A stretch of DNA of 64,000 bases from Tardiphaga alba (GCF_018279705.1 NZ_CP036498.1:186001-250000), one strand, 5' to 3'; positions 1 to 9,716 are shown, numbered from the stretch's first letter. The notes: generated by a model not told the origin, from the sequence alone. Translations and numbers: made by a program.

Positions 1-1
1 A

Positions 2-1144
2 CTTGCTGCCATCAATCTCGACTGGATGTCGAACCTCATGAGCAATCTTGGCGAACGGCCGGGCGTCACCGCGCTGCTCGTCGATCACGCCGGCACCGTA
101 CTGGCAGCACCACCTGGCAGTATCGGCCAGGTCGGTCGTCCAATGGACGATCTCGCTGTCTTGCCGCTGATCGAAACCAATCTACGCAATTCGCAGCGAC
201 AATCCGGCTCGCTATCGTTCCGGGCAGACGACGGTGCACGACGCGCGGTGTCGTTCGCGATGATCCCCGGCACCAGCGCACAACTCATTGTCAGTATCGA
301 TGAAGCGCGCGTGTCAGCCGTGGCCGACCAGGACATCCGCACGGCCTATATCCAACTCGCGATCGTCTGCCTGTTCGTTCTGCTCGGCGCGCTCGTTGTC
401 GCTGAGCGGATGATCATCAAGCCGATCCGCACCATGGAAACCATGGCGAAACGATTCGGCCGCGGCGACTGGTCCGCACGCATGCCCGGCAATCGGCTGC
501 CGGCGGAATTCGTACCGCTTGCCCGCGCCTTCTACGGCATGGCGGCACAGCTGCGGGGGCGCGAACGCGAGTTGCGCGCCAGCAACGAGCAACTGACCGT
601 GCTCGCCTCGGTGGACATGCTGTCGGGCCTCGCCAATCGCCGCGGCTTCCAGGGGCGGCTCGACTTCGAATGGCTGCGCGCCCAGCGGTCCGGCGACGAC
701 CTGGCGCTGTTGATGATCGACGTCGATCACTTCAAGCTGTTCAACGACAGCTATGGCCATCCCGAAGGGGATGCCTGTCTGGCCCGAGTCGGCGCGGAGT
801 TATCGGCACTGGCCGATCGTGTTTCCGGCTTTGCCGGCCGCTATGGCGGTGAGGAATTCTGCCTGCTGCTGCCGGATACCGATACGAACCGCGCCATCCA
901 GATCGGCGAGATGGTGCGTGCGGCCATCTGGAGCATGATGGTCCCCCATGCCACGAGCACCCATCAGCGCGTCACCGTCAGCGTCGGCGTCGCCTCCGCT
1001 GCGCCCGCCACGCTGGAGACCGCCCGCGACCTGATCGAGGCGGCAGATGCGGCGCTTTATGCCGCCAAACGGCGCGGCCGCAACACGGTGGTGGAACACG
1101 GTTTTGTGCGAACCTACGGGACCGCCGTGTCGCTCAGCGCGTGA
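2..1144 (+). CDS. Diguanylate cyclase, membrane sensor with HAMP and GGDEF domains (5' end outside window)
   Basis: The reading frame is open to the window edge, so the N-terminus lies upstream. The visible part starts inside a periplasmic Cache-like sensor domain (start of window to about base 330). One membrane segment follows (about 346-403), then a HAMP-type linker with the pattern IKPIRTMETMAKRFGRGDW, a short coiled coil, and a C-terminal GGDEF domain. The active-site motif is GGEEF (codons at 845-859), which is a catalytically competent variant, and the DMLSGLANRR signature precedes it. The inhibitory RxxD site upstream of the motif is not conserved. Inferred role: converts two GTP into cyclic di-GMP in response to an extracellular signal. 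The ligand cannot be read from the sequence. It is not obviously co-transcribed with leuS, which starts 186 bases downstream. Confidence 0.9.
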   Translation, partial: LAAINLDWMSNLMSNLGERPGVTALLVDHAGTVLAAPPGSIGQVGRPMDDLAVLPLIETNLRNSQRQSGSLSFRADDGARRAVSFAMIPGTSAQLIVSIDEARVSAVADQDIRTAYIQLAIVCLFVLLGALVVAERMIIKPIRTMETMAKRFGRGDWSARMPGNRLPAEFVPLARAFYGMAAQLRGRERELRASNEQLTVLASVDMLSGLANRRGFQGRLDFEWLRAQRSGDDLALLMIDVDHFKLFNDSYGHPEGDACLARVGAELSALADRVSGFAGRYGGEEFCLLLPDTDTNRAIQIGEMVRAAIWSMMVPHATSTHQRVTVSVGVASAAPATLETARDLIEAADAALYAAKRRGRNTVVEHGFVRTYGTAVSLSA

Positions 1145-1330
1145 GCCCGGACGCCGCCTCCCGCCAGAAGGTCTTTCCCGTCTTAAACCATTGACCCAAC
1201 GCAGCCTTTTATGGCCTAGTCCCCGCGCATTTCGCGCGATTTGGGCCAAGCCTGCACCGGTTTGCGGCCTCGCCCCTCGCGTCCAGAAACGAACAAGCGC
1301 CCGAGCCGGCCTGCGGATTTCAAGAACACC

Positions 1331-3940
1331 ATGAGCAACGAACGTTACAACGCCCGCGAGACCGAACCGCGCTGGCAGCGCGTGTGGGACGACAAGGCGA
1401 TCTTCGCCACCAAAAACGAAGATCCCCGGCCGAAATATTACGTGCTCGAGATGTTCCCCTATCCGTCCGGGCGCATCCATATGGGCCATGTCCGCAACTA
1501 TACCATGGGCGACGTGCTGGCGCGGCTGAAGCGCGCCAAGGGTTTCAACGTCCTCCATCCGATGGGCTGGGATGCCTTCGGCCTGCCGGCGGAAAACGCC
1601 GCCATCGAGCGCAAGGTCGCGCCGAAGGCATGGACCTATGAGAACATCGCTTCGATGAAGAAGCAGTTGCAGACCATGGGTCTGTCGCTCGACTGGGCGC
1701 GCGAATTCGCGACCTGCGACCCCAGCTACTACAAGCATCAGCAGAAGATGTTCACCGACTTCCTCGCCGCTGGCCTGGTGGAGCGCAAGAAGTCGAAGGT
1801 TAACTGGGACCCGGTGGATCACACCGTGCTTGCCAATGAGCAGGTGATCGACGGCCGCGGCTGGCGCTCGGGCGCCGTCGTCGAGCAGCGCGAGTTGACC
1901 CAGTGGTTCTTCAAGATCACCAAATACTCGCAGGACCTGCTCGACGCGCTGGAGAAGCTGGATCGCTGGCCGGACAAGGTCCGCCTGATGCAGCACAACT
2001 GGATCGGCCGCTCGGAAGGTCTGCATTTCGAATTCGGTCTGGTCGGCGCACCCGCCGGCTTCGAGAAGCTGCCGGTGTTCACCACGCGGCCCGACACGAT
2101 GTATGGCCCGACCTTTGCGGCGATCTCGCCGGATCATCCGCTGGCCAAGAAGCTGGCCGAGAGCGATCCGAAAGTCGCGGCCTTCATCGACGAGTGCCAC
2201 AAGCTCGGCACCTCGCAGGCCGAGATCGACACCGCGGAGAAGCTCGGCTTCGACACCGGCATCAAGGCGTCGCATCCGGCTGACGCGAACTGGCACCTGC
2301 CTCTTTACATCGCAAACTTCGTGCTGATGGATTACGGCACGGGCGCCGTCATCGGCTGTCCCGCCCATGACCAGCGCGACCTCGATTTCGCGCGCAAGTA
2401 CGGCATCGACGTTCTCGATGTTTTCGTACCCGTCGGCAGCGACGAGCGCGTCGGCAACACGGCCTTTGTGCCGGCCAAGACCGACACCGTGCAATATATC
2501 CGCTGGGTCGGCGAACCCGGCGTGATGACTTGCGAAGAAGCGATGAAGAAGTCGCTGGCGATCTTCGAGAAGGACGGCTGGGGCAAGCGCGAAGTGAATT
2601 TCCGCCTGCGCGACTGGGGCATTTCGCGCCAGCGCTATTGGGGCTGCCCGATCCCGGTCATCCATTGCGAAAAATGCGATGTGGTGCCGGTGCCGGCGAA
2701 AGACCTGCCCGTGGTGCTGCCGGAGGACGTGACCTTCGACAAGCCGGGCAATGCGCTGGACCATCACCCGACCTGGAAGCACGTGACCTGCCCGCAATGC
2801 GGCGGCAAGGCGCGGCGCGAGACCGACACGATGGACACGTTCGTGGACTCGTCCTGGTATTTTGCGCGCTTCACCGATCCGTGGAATGAGGATGCACCGA
2901 CCACGCGCGCCGTGGCCGATCGCATGATGCCGGTGGATCAGTATATCGGCGGCGTCGAGCATGCGATTTTGCATCTGCTCTATAGCCGCTTCTTCACCCG
3001 CGCGATGAAGGCGACCGGGCACGTCAGTATCGACGAGCCGTTTGCCGGCATGTTCACGCAGGGCATGGTGGTCCACGAGACCTACAAGAAGCAGGACGGC
3101 ACATTCGCTTCGCCGGCCGAGATCAACATCACCGGCGATGGCACGACCCGGTCGGCGACGCTGCTGAGCGACGGTTCGGCGATTGAGATCGGCTCCATCG
3201 AGAAGATGTCGAAGTCGAAGCGCAACACCGTCGATCCCGACGACATCATCGGCACCTATGGCGCCGATACCGCCCGCTGGTTCATGCTGTCAGACTCGCC
3301 GCCGGATCGCGACGTGATCTGGAGCGAGGAAGGCGTCAAGGGCGCATCGCGTTTCGTCCAGCGCCTGTGGCGCATGGTCAACGATGCTGCGGCTCACGGT
3401 AAGTCCGCGCCATCAGCCAAGCCGGCGGCGTTCAGCCCCGAGGCGCTGGCGGTGCGCAAGGCCGCCCATGGCGCGCTCGACAAGGTCTCGACCGGCGTCG
3501 AAAAGCTGCAGTTCAATGTTTGCCTCGCTTATATCCGCGAATTCGCCAATGCATTTGGCGAAGCGCTGGCCAAGCCGGGCACCCCGGCGCCGGACATTTG
3601 CTGGGCGCTGAACGAGGCCGCCGTCATCCTGACGCAGCTGTTCGCTCCCATGATGCCGCATCTGGCGGAGGAATGCTGGACCGTGCTGGGCCAGCCGGGC
3701 CTGGTCTCCGAGGCCGCCTGGCCGCAGGTCGAGGCCGATCTGCTGGTTGAGGACTCGCTGACCCTTCCCGTTCAGGTCAATGGCAAGAAGCGCGGAGAAG
3801 TCACAGTTCCGCGCGAAGCGTCCAATTCGGAAATTGAGGCTGCCGCTCTGGCCCTTGATGCTGTAAAACAGGCGCTGGACGGCAAGCCGCCCAAGAAGAT
3901 TATCGTGGTGCCGCAGAGGATCGTGAATGTTGTCGGCTAA
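1331..3940 (+). CDS. leuS: Leucine--tRNA ligase
   Basis: Cytoplasmic class I aminoacyl-tRNA synthetase that charges tRNA-Leu with leucine. The 869-residue length is normal. The HIGH-type motif HMGH is at residues 50-53 and the catalytic loop KMSKS at 625-629. Between them are the CP1 editing domain, with the threonine-rich [12 protein letters not shown] motif around residue 250, and a zinc-binding insertion with CEKC and CPQC pairs. The ATG at 1331 starts the conserved MSNERYN N-terminus. The frame stays open upstream to 1241, but that extension is not conserved in the family as I know it. The 3' end overlaps lptE by 14 bases, so the two genes are probably co-transcribed. Confidence 0.98.
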   Translation: MSNERYNARETEPRWQRVWDDKAIFATKNEDPRPKYYVLEMFPYPSGRIHMGHVRNYTMGDVLARLKRAKGFNVLHPMGWDAFGLPAENAAIERKVAPKAWTYENIASMKKQLQTMGLSLDWAREFATCDPSYYKHQQKMFTDFLAAGLVERKKSKVNWDPVDHTVLANEQVIDGRGWRSGAVVEQRELTQWFFKITKYSQDLLDALEKLDRWPDKVRLMQHNWIGRSEGLHFEFGLVGAPAGFEKLPVFTTRPDTMYGPTFAAISPDHPLAKKLAESDPKVAAFIDECHKLGTSQAEIDTAEKLGFDTGIKASHPADANWHLPLYIANFVLMDYGTGAVIGCPAHDQRDLDFARKYGIDVLDVFVPVGSDERVGNTAFVPAKTDTVQYIRWVGEPGVMTCEEAMKKSLAIFEKDGWGKREVNFRLRDWGISRQRYWGCPIPVIHCEKCDVVPVPAKDLPVVLPEDVTFDKPGNALDHHPTWKHVTCPQCGGKARRETDTMDTFVDSSWYFARFTDPWNEDAPTTRAVADRMMPVDQYIGGVEHAILHLLYSRFFTRAMKATGHVSIDEPFAGMFTQGMVVHETYKKQDGTFASPAEINITGDGTTRSATLLSDGSAIEIGSIEKMSKSKRNTVDPDDIIGTYGADTARWFMLSDSPPDRDVIWSEEGVKGASRFVQRLWRMVNDAAAHGKSAPSAKPAAFSPEALAVRKAAHGALDKVSTGVEKLQFNVCLAYIREFANAFGEALAKPGTPAPDICWALNEAAVILTQLFAPMMPHLAEECWTVLGQPGLVSEAAWPQVEADLLVEDSLTLPVQVNGKKRGEVTVPREASNSEIEAAALALDAVKQALDGKPPKKIIVVPQRIVNVVG

Positions 3941-4481
3941 GTTCCGTATCGCTGCCCGGCTCACGGCCGTTATTGCTCTTGGCGCCCTCACGGCCGGCTG
4001 CTTCCAGCCGATGTATGCCGCCAAGACGGCGGACGGCTCCCCCGCGCTGCGCGAAAAGCTGGCCTCGGTCGAGGTGCCGCCGCTCGATTATCCCACCGCG
4101 TCGCCACTGGCGCGCGTCGGCGTCGAAATTCGCAACGCGCTGATGTTCAAGATGTACGGCGCCGCCACTGGCATGCCGCCGCTCTATACGCTGAAGATCC
4201 GCTTCACGCCGAACCGGACTTCGCTGATCGTCGATCCCAATACGGCACTGCCGACATCGGAGAATTATGGCATCGACGCCACTTACGGCCTGATCGAGAT
4301 CGCCACTGGCAAGCAGGTGATGACCGGCTCGACCTTTGCCCGCGTCACCTATGATATCCCCGGCGGCCAGCAGCGCTTCGCCCGCACCCGCGCCTATCGC
4401 GATGCCGAGAACCGCGCTGCCGGCGAGATCGCCGATAACATCAACACGCGTCTGGCGTCGTTCTTCTACAAGGGCAGCTAA
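3927..4481 (+). CDS. lptE: LPS-assembly lipoprotein LptE
   Basis: Predicted outer-membrane lipoprotein of 184 residues that plugs the LptD barrel during delivery of lipopolysaccharide to the cell surface. A type II signal peptide ends in the lipobox LTAGC, with the lipidated cysteine at residue 25, followed by FQPMYA, a typical alphaproteobacterial LptE start. The body has the family's mixed beta/alpha pattern, but I identify it mainly by its position between leuS and holA, which is characteristic of LptE in this class and also in E. coli. It overlaps the end of leuS by 14 bases. Sequence conservation in LptE is low, so the context carries much of the weight. Confidence 0.9.
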   Translation: MLSAKFRIAARLTAVIALGALTAGCFQPMYAAKTADGSPALREKLASVEVPPLDYPTASPLARVGVEIRNALMFKMYGAATGMPPLYTLKIRFTPNRTSLIVDPNTALPTSENYGIDATYGLIEIATGKQVMTGSTFARVTYDIPGGQQRFARTRAYRDAENRAAGEIADNINTRLASFFYKGS

Positions 4482-4490
4482 ATACTCCGC

Positions 4491-4600
4491 CCTCATCCTG
4501 AGGAGCCGCGAAGCGGCGTCTCGAAGGATGGCAGCACGCGCCAGTGCCAAACATCTCATGGTTCGAGACGCGCGCAAATGCGCGCTCCTCACCATGAGGG
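4491..4600. repeat. Palindromic intergenic repeat, family A, copy 1
   Basis: A roughly 110-base element bounded by CCTCATCCTGAGG on the left and CACCATGAGGG on the right, with internal GTCTCGAAGGATGG and CATGGTTCGAGAC halves that pair with each other. Close copies lie at 12003-12109 and 32032-32140 and partial ones near 8631-8840 and 45238-45280. It fills the gap between lptE and holA and could form a long hairpin in mRNA. It codes for nothing recognisable. Confidence 0.85.
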
Positions 4601-4630
4601 ACTGAGTCGATTGAAGCCCAGGACATCACC

Positions 4631-5659
4631 TTGGTCGCCCTCCGCGGAAAAGACATCGACCTCTTCCTGAACCGACCGGATTCCACCCGGCCGATCATCC
4701 TGCTTTATGGCCCCGACGCCGGCCTGGTGCGCGAGCGCGCCGAGGCGCTGGTGAAATCGGCGGTCGATGACGTCAATGACCCGTTCTCGCTGGTGCGCAT
4801 GGATGGCGACGACCTCGCCGCCGAACCCTCGCGCCTGGTCGAGGAAGCGATGACGATCCCGATGTTCGGCGGGCGACGCGCCATCCGCGTCCGCGCCGGC
4901 TCGAAGAACTTTTCCAGCGGCGTCGATACGCTCAGCGAGATGGCGGTTCGCGATTGCCGCATCGTCATCGAGGCCGGCGAGCTCAGGCCGGAATCGCCGT
5001 TACGCAAAGTGTGCGAGAAGGCAAAGACGGCCGTTGCCATTGCCTGCTATCCGGACACCGAACGCGACCTGACGAAGCTGATCAATGACGAGCTGCAGCT
5101 TGCCAATCTGCGTATGGCCAACGACGCGCGCGCGACCTTGATGTCCCTGCTCGGTGGCGATCGCCAGGCCTCGCGCAACGAGCTGCGCAAGCTGATGCTC
5201 TATGCGCATGGTACCGGCGAAGTAACGTTGGACGATGTGATGGCCTGCGTGGCGGACGCGTCCGAGCTGAAGATCGACCCGATCGTGGACGGCGCCTTCG
5301 CCGGCAATCCGACACTGGTCGAGACCGAATTCAACAAGGCGATGATCGCCGGGACTTATCCCGGCATGATCATGATGGCGGCTCAGCGGCAGGCCGCGGC
5401 GCTGCATAAAGCGAGCCTGCTGGTGGAGGCTGGTACGTCGCCATCGGCTGCCGCCGAGAGCGGATTTCCGCGTTTGCACTTTTCCCGCAAGGGCGCAGTG
5501 GAAGCCGCGCTCCGCAATTTCACCACACGACGACTGGCAGCAATCATCGATCAGCTCGCAGTGGCCGCGCTCGACGTCCGCAAACAAAACACCCTCGGTG
5601 CGGTGATCGCACAGAGGGCATTGATGTCGATTGCCGTGAATGCAAGGCGGCGCTCTTAA
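4631..5659 (+). CDS. holA: DNA polymerase III delta subunit
   Basis: Clamp-loader subunit that opens the beta sliding clamp. The 342-residue length is normal. The N-terminal domain carries the sequence ILLYGPDAGLVRERAEALV, the degenerate P-loop-like segment of delta subunits, and the C-terminal helical collar region ends with LDVRKQNTLGAVIAQRAL. A TTG start at 4631 (MVALRGKDID) has AGGA eight bases upstream. The next stop upstream in this frame is at 4595, so an ATG start is not available. The order leuS-lptE-holA is conserved, but here a family A repeat separates lptE and holA. Confidence 0.95.
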   Translation: MVALRGKDIDLFLNRPDSTRPIILLYGPDAGLVRERAEALVKSAVDDVNDPFSLVRMDGDDLAAEPSRLVEEAMTIPMFGGRRAIRVRAGSKNFSSGVDTLSEMAVRDCRIVIEAGELRPESPLRKVCEKAKTAVAIACYPDTERDLTKLINDELQLANLRMANDARATLMSLLGGDRQASRNELRKLMLYAHGTGEVTLDDVMACVADASELKIDPIVDGAFAGNPTLVETEFNKAMIAGTYPGMIMMAAQRQAAALHKASLLVEAGTSPSAAAESGFPRLHFSRKGAVEAALRNFTTRRLAAIIDQLAVAALDVRKQNTLGAVIAQRALMSIAVNARRRS

Positions 5660-5897
5660 CCTCTCCCCGCATCTTGCGCGGGGAGAGGTCGAGCGGCGTA
5701 GCGCAGCGGAGCCGATCGGGTGAGGGGCATGGCACAAGGCCATCTCACAACCATAGAAGCGAAAAGTTTTTATGCAAGATTGAGTGCCGGTCAGGTCGGA
5801 GAGATCCGACGGACCGGGCACGTGGTGAGTGCGTGCCATGCCCCTCACCCGCCGCGAAGTCGCGGCGACCTCTCCCCGTGAAGTACGGGGAGAGGTT
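5658..5897. repeat. Palindromic intergenic repeat, family C, copy 1
   Basis: Left part reads as a hairpin of CTCTCCCCGC and GCGGGGAGAG, followed by a GAGGGGCATG segment. The right part mirrors it with CATGCCCCTCACCC and a second CTCTCCCC/GGGGAGAG hairpin. The whole 240-base block is a large imperfect palindrome lying between the convergent ends of holA and parB, where it may work as a two-way terminator. Related copies are at 19061-19275 and 49968-50096. Confidence 0.85.
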
Positions 5898-5915
5898 ATC
5901 GAGCGTCGCGGATAA

Positions 5916-6803
5916 TTACTTATCCAGCCGCTTCAAAATCTCGTCGAGCTGATCGAGATCGCTATACTTGATCACCACGGTGCCGCCGGGATCGCGGTGA
6001 TCGACCGACACTTTCAGCCCGAGCACATCACTCACCCGCTTCTCCAGAGCGATGGTGTCGGCGTCCTTCGCGACCTTCGGCGCCGAACCCGCGCGCGGCT
6101 TTTGCGGCGCGCGCTCCGGCACGCCTTCTTCATGCGCAAGCGCTTCGGTCTGGCGGACGTTCAGGCCTTCTGCAATCACGCGCTTCGCGGCAGCGGACGG
6201 ATCGGGCAGCGAGATCAGCGCGCGGGCGTGACCATTCGAAAGCTGGTTCGATGCGATCAGCGCCTGCACGTCTTCCGGCAGTTTGGTGAGGCGCATCATG
6301 TTGGCCACATGGCTGCGGCTCTTGCCGACGATCTTTGCGATATCGTCCTGGCTGTGTTTGTAGGTCTCGGCGAGCGCGTGATAGCCCTGCGCCTCTTCCA
6401 TCGCGTTGAGGTCTTCGCGCTGGATGTTTTCGATGATGGCGATTTCCATCGCCGCGGCATCGGTGACATCCACCGGCACGACCGGCACTTCATGCAGACC
6501 GGCGAGCTGCGACGCACGCCAGCGACGCTCGCCAGCGATGATCTCGAACCGATCATTGGTGCCCTTCACGGCACGCACCACGATCGGCTGGATCACGCCG
6601 TGCTGCTTGATCGAGGACGCCAGCTCGTTCAGCTCCGCATCTGCAAACGTGCGGCGCGGATTGCGTGGGTTCGGCTTGATGAATTCGATCGGCACCTTGC
6701 GTTGGCCACGCGCCGGACGCTCGGTCTGCGCGGCTTCGCCGCCGACATCACCGATCAGACTTGCCAGGCCCCGGCCCAACCGCGAACGCGCTTCATCGGC
6801 CAT
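5916..6803 (-). CDS. parB: Chromosome partitioning protein ParB
   Basis: CTP-dependent DNA clamp that loads at parS sites and marks the origin region for segregation by ParA. At 295 residues it is of typical chromosomal ParB length. The N-terminal lysine/arginine-rich stretch is followed by the ParB/Srx CTP-binding fold with the GERRWRAS motif at residues 91-98 and ENIQREDLNAMEEA after it. The helix-turn-helix that reads parS follows (SQDDIAKIVGKSRSHVANMM), and a C-terminal dimerisation domain ends in LDQLDEILKRLDK. The ATG at 6803 has an AAGGGGA ribosome-binding site. A TTG seven codons upstream is less likely. Five parS-type sites lie 1.6-5.3 kb away in this window. Confidence 0.97.
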   Translation of the reverse strand: MADEARSRLGRGLASLIGDVGGEAAQTERPARGQRKVPIEFIKPNPRNPRRTFADAELNELASSIKQHGVIQPIVVRAVKGTNDRFEIIAGERRWRASQLAGLHEVPVVPVDVTDAAAMEIAIIENIQREDLNAMEEAQGYHALAETYKHSQDDIAKIVGKSRSHVANMMRLTKLPEDVQALIASNQLSNGHARALISLPDPSAAAKRVIAEGLNVRQTEALAHEEGVPERAPQKPRAGSAPKVAKDADTIALEKRVSDVLGLKVSVDHRDPGGTVVIKYSDLDQLDEILKRLDK

Positions 6804-6854
6804 TGCCAATCCCCTTGAACTCATGGGTCACTCCAAAACTCGAAACTCAGTACT

Positions 6855-6960
6855 CGTAGGATGGGTCGAGCGCAGCGAAACCCATCAGTCCGTCATCGCG
6901 GCAAACTCCGCCGATGGGTTTCGCGTCGGCGCGATGCGCCTACGCTCTACCCATCCTACG
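6855..6960. repeat. Imperfect palindrome in the parA-parB gap
   Basis: The ends CGTAGGATGGGT and ACCCATCCTACG are exact inverted copies about 80 bases apart, with inner arms AAACCCATC and GATGGGTTT. It separates parA from parB, which in many relatives are closer together. It belongs to the same broad class as the element at 47115-47206 (GTAGCCCGGATGG...), though the two differ in sequence. Confidence 0.8.
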
Positions 6961-6973
6961 GACGACACGCGCG

Positions 6974-7840
6974 TTACGCCGCGTCGCCCGGTGCCGCGCG
7001 GATATCACGCTCGCGCTGGATCACTTCGGTGGCAAGGCGCAGATAGGCCTCGGAGCCGGCGCACTTCAAATCATAAACCAGCACCGGCTTGCCGTAGGAC
7101 GGCGCTTCCGAAATGCGGACATTGCGCGGGATCATGGTGTCATAGACCTTGTTGCCCATGAATTCGCGGACGTCGGCAACAACCTGGTTCGACAGGTTGT
7201 TGCGCGCATCGAACATGGTCATGACGATGCCATGGATGGTCAGGCTCGGGTTCAGCGTCGAGCGCACCTGCTCCACCGTCTGCAGCAGTTGCGACAGACC
7301 TTCGAGCGCGAAGAATTCGCACTGCAGTGGCACGAGGATCGCGTCCGACGCGGCCATCGCATTGACGGTGAGAAGATTGAGCGACGGCGGACAATCGATC
7401 AGCACATAAGTATAGTCCGAGCCCGGCGAGACATTGTTGTTCAGCTCACCGATGGCATCGCGCAGACGGAAGGCGCGATCGCGGGCGCCGCCGATTTCCA
7501 GCTCGAGGCCGGAGAGATCCATGGTGGAAGCCGCGATATGCAGACGCGGCACCGCGGTGACGACGACGGCATCGCGCAGCGGCGCGTCGCCGGTCAGCAC
7601 GTCATAGGTCGAACAGGCGCGATCGCGGCGATCGATGCCGAGGCCGGTGGAGGCATTGCCCTGCGGATCCAGATCGACGATCAGCACGCGCTCACCGATA
7701 GCGGCGAGTGCGGTGCCGAGATTGATCGCGGTGGTGGTCTTGCCGACGCCGCCCTTCTGATTGGCCAGCGCCAGGATGCGCGGGTGGCCAGGGGTCGCCT
7801 TCGTGCTATCCTCTTGATGTTCCTGATCAATTACGGTCAT
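6974..7840 (-). CDS. parA: Chromosome partitioning ATPase ParA
   Basis: Deviant Walker-A ATPase that binds DNA as an ATP dimer and moves ParB-parS complexes towards the cell pole. The motif KGGVGKTT is at residues 29-36, with VLIVDLDPQGNAS and the YVLIDCPPSLNLLT Walker B segment following. The 288-residue length fits a chromosomal Soj/ParA without an N-terminal regulatory HTH. Its start overlaps the end of rsmG by 14 bases, so rsmG-parA are probably translated from one message, with parB downstream after a repeat. Confidence 0.98.
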   Translation of the reverse strand: MTVIDQEHQEDSTKATPGHPRILALANQKGGVGKTTTAINLGTALAAIGERVLIVDLDPQGNASTGLGIDRRDRACSTYDVLTGDAPLRDAVVVTAVPRLHIAASTMDLSGLELEIGGARDRAFRLRDAIGELNNNVSPGSDYTYVLIDCPPSLNLLTVNAMAASDAILVPLQCEFFALEGLSQLLQTVEQVRSTLNPSLTIHGIVMTMFDARNNLSNQVVADVREFMGNKVYDTMIPRNVRISEAPSYGKPVLVYDLKCAGSEAYLRLATEVIQRERDIRAAPGDAA

Positions 7841-8537
7841 TTGCGTGGGCCATCATGGTATCTGCGGACGGGTCGCGCCGCTCGATCTTGTCCAGTTCGA
7901 CGATCCAGCCTTGTCCGCCGGTAAGGCTCGCATGCAGGCGTGGGCTTATATTCCAACATTTAGTAGCTTCGGTCAATTCCGCGTCTACATCTTGACCCTT
8001 TAGAAACAGCGCCTTGGTGCTGCCGTTCATGTGGGGAGCCGCGAAACCGAGAATGATATCTAGCGACGCCACGGCGCGTGCGGTGATGCAATCGACGCGC
8101 TTTGGAAAACTATCCACACTATCCCCGATGTCCGCGAGGTGCACCGAACCTGGGGCTTGCGTCACACGTAATGCTTCGCGCAGGAAAGCCGCCTTCTTGG
8201 CATTGCGCTCGACGAGATGAACGTGGCCGCCGACATCACCCATGGCACAGGCCAGCACCACACCGGGAAAACCACCGCCGCTGCCGAAGTCGAGCCAGAT
8301 GCGCGCATCCGGCGCCAGCCTCAACAGCTGCAGCGAGTCAGAGATATGGCGCGTCCAGAGATGCGGCAATGTCGTCGGTGAAATGAGATTGGTCTTGGCC
8401 TGCCATTGCAGCAGCAGCGCAACATAGCGATCGAGCCGCGCTTCTGTTTCATGTGAAACAGGTGTCAGGCGGAGTGCTGCGGCTTTGTCGCTGTCGAGTT
8501 GCGGAGCGGGAGCAGATGGCTGGGAACGTTGCGCCAT
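7827..8537 (-). CDS. rsmG: 16S rRNA (guanine-N7)-methyltransferase RsmG (GidB)
   Basis: Methylates a conserved guanine in the 530 loop of 16S rRNA (position 527 in E. coli) using S-adenosylmethionine. The SAM-binding glycine loop LDFGSGGGFPG is at residues 82-92, followed by LVERNAKKAAFLREALRV. The 236-residue length is slightly long because of an N-terminal tail of about 25 residues. In relatives rsmG usually follows mnmG directly; here a 1.5-kb insertion with three genes separates them. A parS-like sequence lies inside its coding region near codons 26-31. Confidence 0.97.
   Translation of the reverse strand: MAQRSQPSAPAPQLDSDKAAALRLTPVSHETEARLDRYVALLLQWQAKTNLISPTTLPHLWTRHISDSLQLLRLAPDARIWLDFGSGGGFPGVVLACAMGDVGGHVHLVERNAKKAAFLREALRVTQAPGSVHLADIGDSVDSFPKRVDCITARAVASLDIILGFAAPHMNGSTKALFLKGQDVDAELTEATKCWNISPRLHASLTGGQGWIVELDKIERRDPSADTMMAHANDRN
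8445..8460. other. parS-like site 1 (inside rsmG)
   Basis: The 16-base sequence TGTTTCATGTGAAACA differs from the chromosomal parS consensus TGTTTCACGTGAAACA at one central position, which breaks the perfect palindrome. It lies in the rsmG coding sequence, 1.6 kb from parB. Coding-region parS sites with single mismatches are known in other bacteria, so binding is plausible but less certain than for the other four sites. Confidence 0.7.
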
Positions 8538-8630
8538 GGATCGGTATCAGTGCATCATGAAGGGAGTGATTAGTCTTACTCCGAGTCCATGACGGCGGCT
8601 ATCGAAATGCAGCCGGTTAAGAGCTTGCGG

Positions 8631-8840
8631 CCATCCTTCGAGGCTCGCTGCGCTCGCACCTCAGAATGAGGACGGAGTAAATGGCTGGATAAGCAAAGTG
8701 AGCGAAGGTGTCGTAACGACATCGCTGGAACGCTTTGGCTTGTCGAGCTCTTGCCCAGCCCTCATGGCGAAGAGGCGCGACTTGTCCCGCCGAAGCTCGA
8801 AGAGCGAAGGCGGAAGCGCCGTCTCGAACCATGGAGACAA
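8631..8840. repeat. Decayed family A repeat fragments between rsmG and the DUF4269 gene
   Basis: This 304-base gap (8538-8841) between divergent genes holds broken pieces of the family A palindrome: CCATCCTTCGAGGCTCGC with CCTCAGAATGAGG at 8631-8672, and CCCTCATGG with GTCTCGAACCATGG at 8757-8833. The pieces are in altered order and not full length. I see no gene in the gap. Promoters for rsmG and for the DUF4269 gene must lie here, but no clear -35/-10 pair stands out. Confidence 0.6.
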
Positions 8841-8841
8841 C

Positions 8842-9369
8842 ATGACGTCGCTATCCTACGAAGCCGTCATCGATCGCATCGGCATCCTCGATATCCTCGC
8901 GCCGTTCGACCCTCATGTCGTCGGTACCCTGCCGCTCGGCATCGCCCTGCCCAATAGCGATATCGATATTGTTTGCCAAGCCTCGGACCCTGATGTGGTC
9001 GCCAACCTGCTATGGACAGCTTTCAGCTCGGCCGATGATTTCACTCTGTATCGGTGGTCGGCCAGAGGCCGACCTTTGATCGCGAAGTTCAAAGCCGAGA
9101 GCTGGCCGTTCGAGATCTTCGCCAGCACCGAACTCGTTGCTGAACAGTCCGGTTGGCAGCATTTCGTCGTAGAGCGACAGCTTCTGGACCTCGCAGGTTT
9201 CGCTCTAAGGGACCAGATCATGGCGTTGCGGCTCCAGGGCATGAAGACCGAGCCCGCTTTCGCTACTGCGCTTGGACTCCCCGGCGATCCCTATGAAGCG
9301 ATGCGTGCCTTGTACTGGCTCTCGGAGATGGAATTGGCCGAGATCATCTCCAATTCGCCGGAGCTTTAG
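8842..9369 (+). CDS. DUF4269 family protein, nucleotidyltransferase-like
   Basis: Protein of 175 residues of the uncharacterised DUF4269 type. It carries GTLPLGIALPNSDIDIV, with G28, T29, D40 and D42 in the spacing of the GS-x10-DxD signature of the nucleotidyltransferase fold, which transfers a nucleotide to a protein or small molecule. A second acidic residue follows in WPFEIFAS. No substrate can be named. The ATG at 8842 is preceded by GGAGA at a short spacing; the frame stays open upstream only through repeat sequence. It sits with a YjbR-like gene, 14 bases downstream, inside a small insertion between rsmG and mnmG. Confidence 0.75.
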   Translation: MTSLSYEAVIDRIGILDILAPFDPHVVGTLPLGIALPNSDIDIVCQASDPDVVANLLWTAFSSADDFTLYRWSARGRPLIAKFKAESWPFEIFASTELVAEQSGWQHFVVERQLLDLAGFALRDQIMALRLQGMKTEPAFATALGLPGDPYEAMRALYWLSEMELAEIISNSPEL

Positions 9370-9383
9370 AGGATCGATCCGCC

Positions 9384-9713
9384 ATGGCCGATGCATCTTC
9401 TCTTCGCGAGCTGGCTCTTGCGCTGGATGGCGTGACGTCCGCTCCGCATTTCGATCGGACGGCGTTCAAGGTGAAGCGGATATTCGTGACTCTGGCCGCG
9501 GACGGGCTCACCGCGAACTTCAAACTCACCCCGGACGAACAAGCCCTGAAGTGCGAGGTTATGCCTGACGCATTTTCGCCAGTGCCAAATGCTTGGGGCC
9601 AGCAGGGTTGGACGGTGGGCACCTTGGCGAAGCTGAAGACAATCGAACTGGCAGCAGCGCTGGAGATGGCATGGCAACATGCGCTGCCAGCTCCCAGAAA
9701 GCAGAAGCCATAA
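9384..9713 (+). CDS. MmcQ/YjbR family protein
   Basis: Protein of 109 residues with the YjbR/MmcQ double-wing DNA-binding-like fold pattern: an N-terminal helix with LALALDGVTSAPHFDRTAFKV, the strand pair KRIFVTLAADGLTANFKL, and a C-terminal WTVGTLAKLKTIELAAALE stretch. The family is small and its cellular role is not settled; structures suggest DNA binding but no regulon is established. The start is 14 bases after the DUF4269 stop, so the two are probably one transcript. A perfect-core parS site starts 3 bases after its stop codon. Confidence 0.8.
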   Translation: MADASSLRELALALDGVTSAPHFDRTAFKVKRIFVTLAADGLTANFKLTPDEQALKCEVMPDAFSPVPNAWGQQGWTVGTLAKLKTIELAAALEMAWQHALPAPRKQKP

Positions 9714-9716
9714 GCC

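Noticed and set aside
800..3076. A 758-codon open frame on the minus strand opposite leuS
   Set aside because: It runs antisense to a certain gene, is rich in arginine, histidine and leucine as expected of a GC-rich shadow frame, and has no domain pattern.
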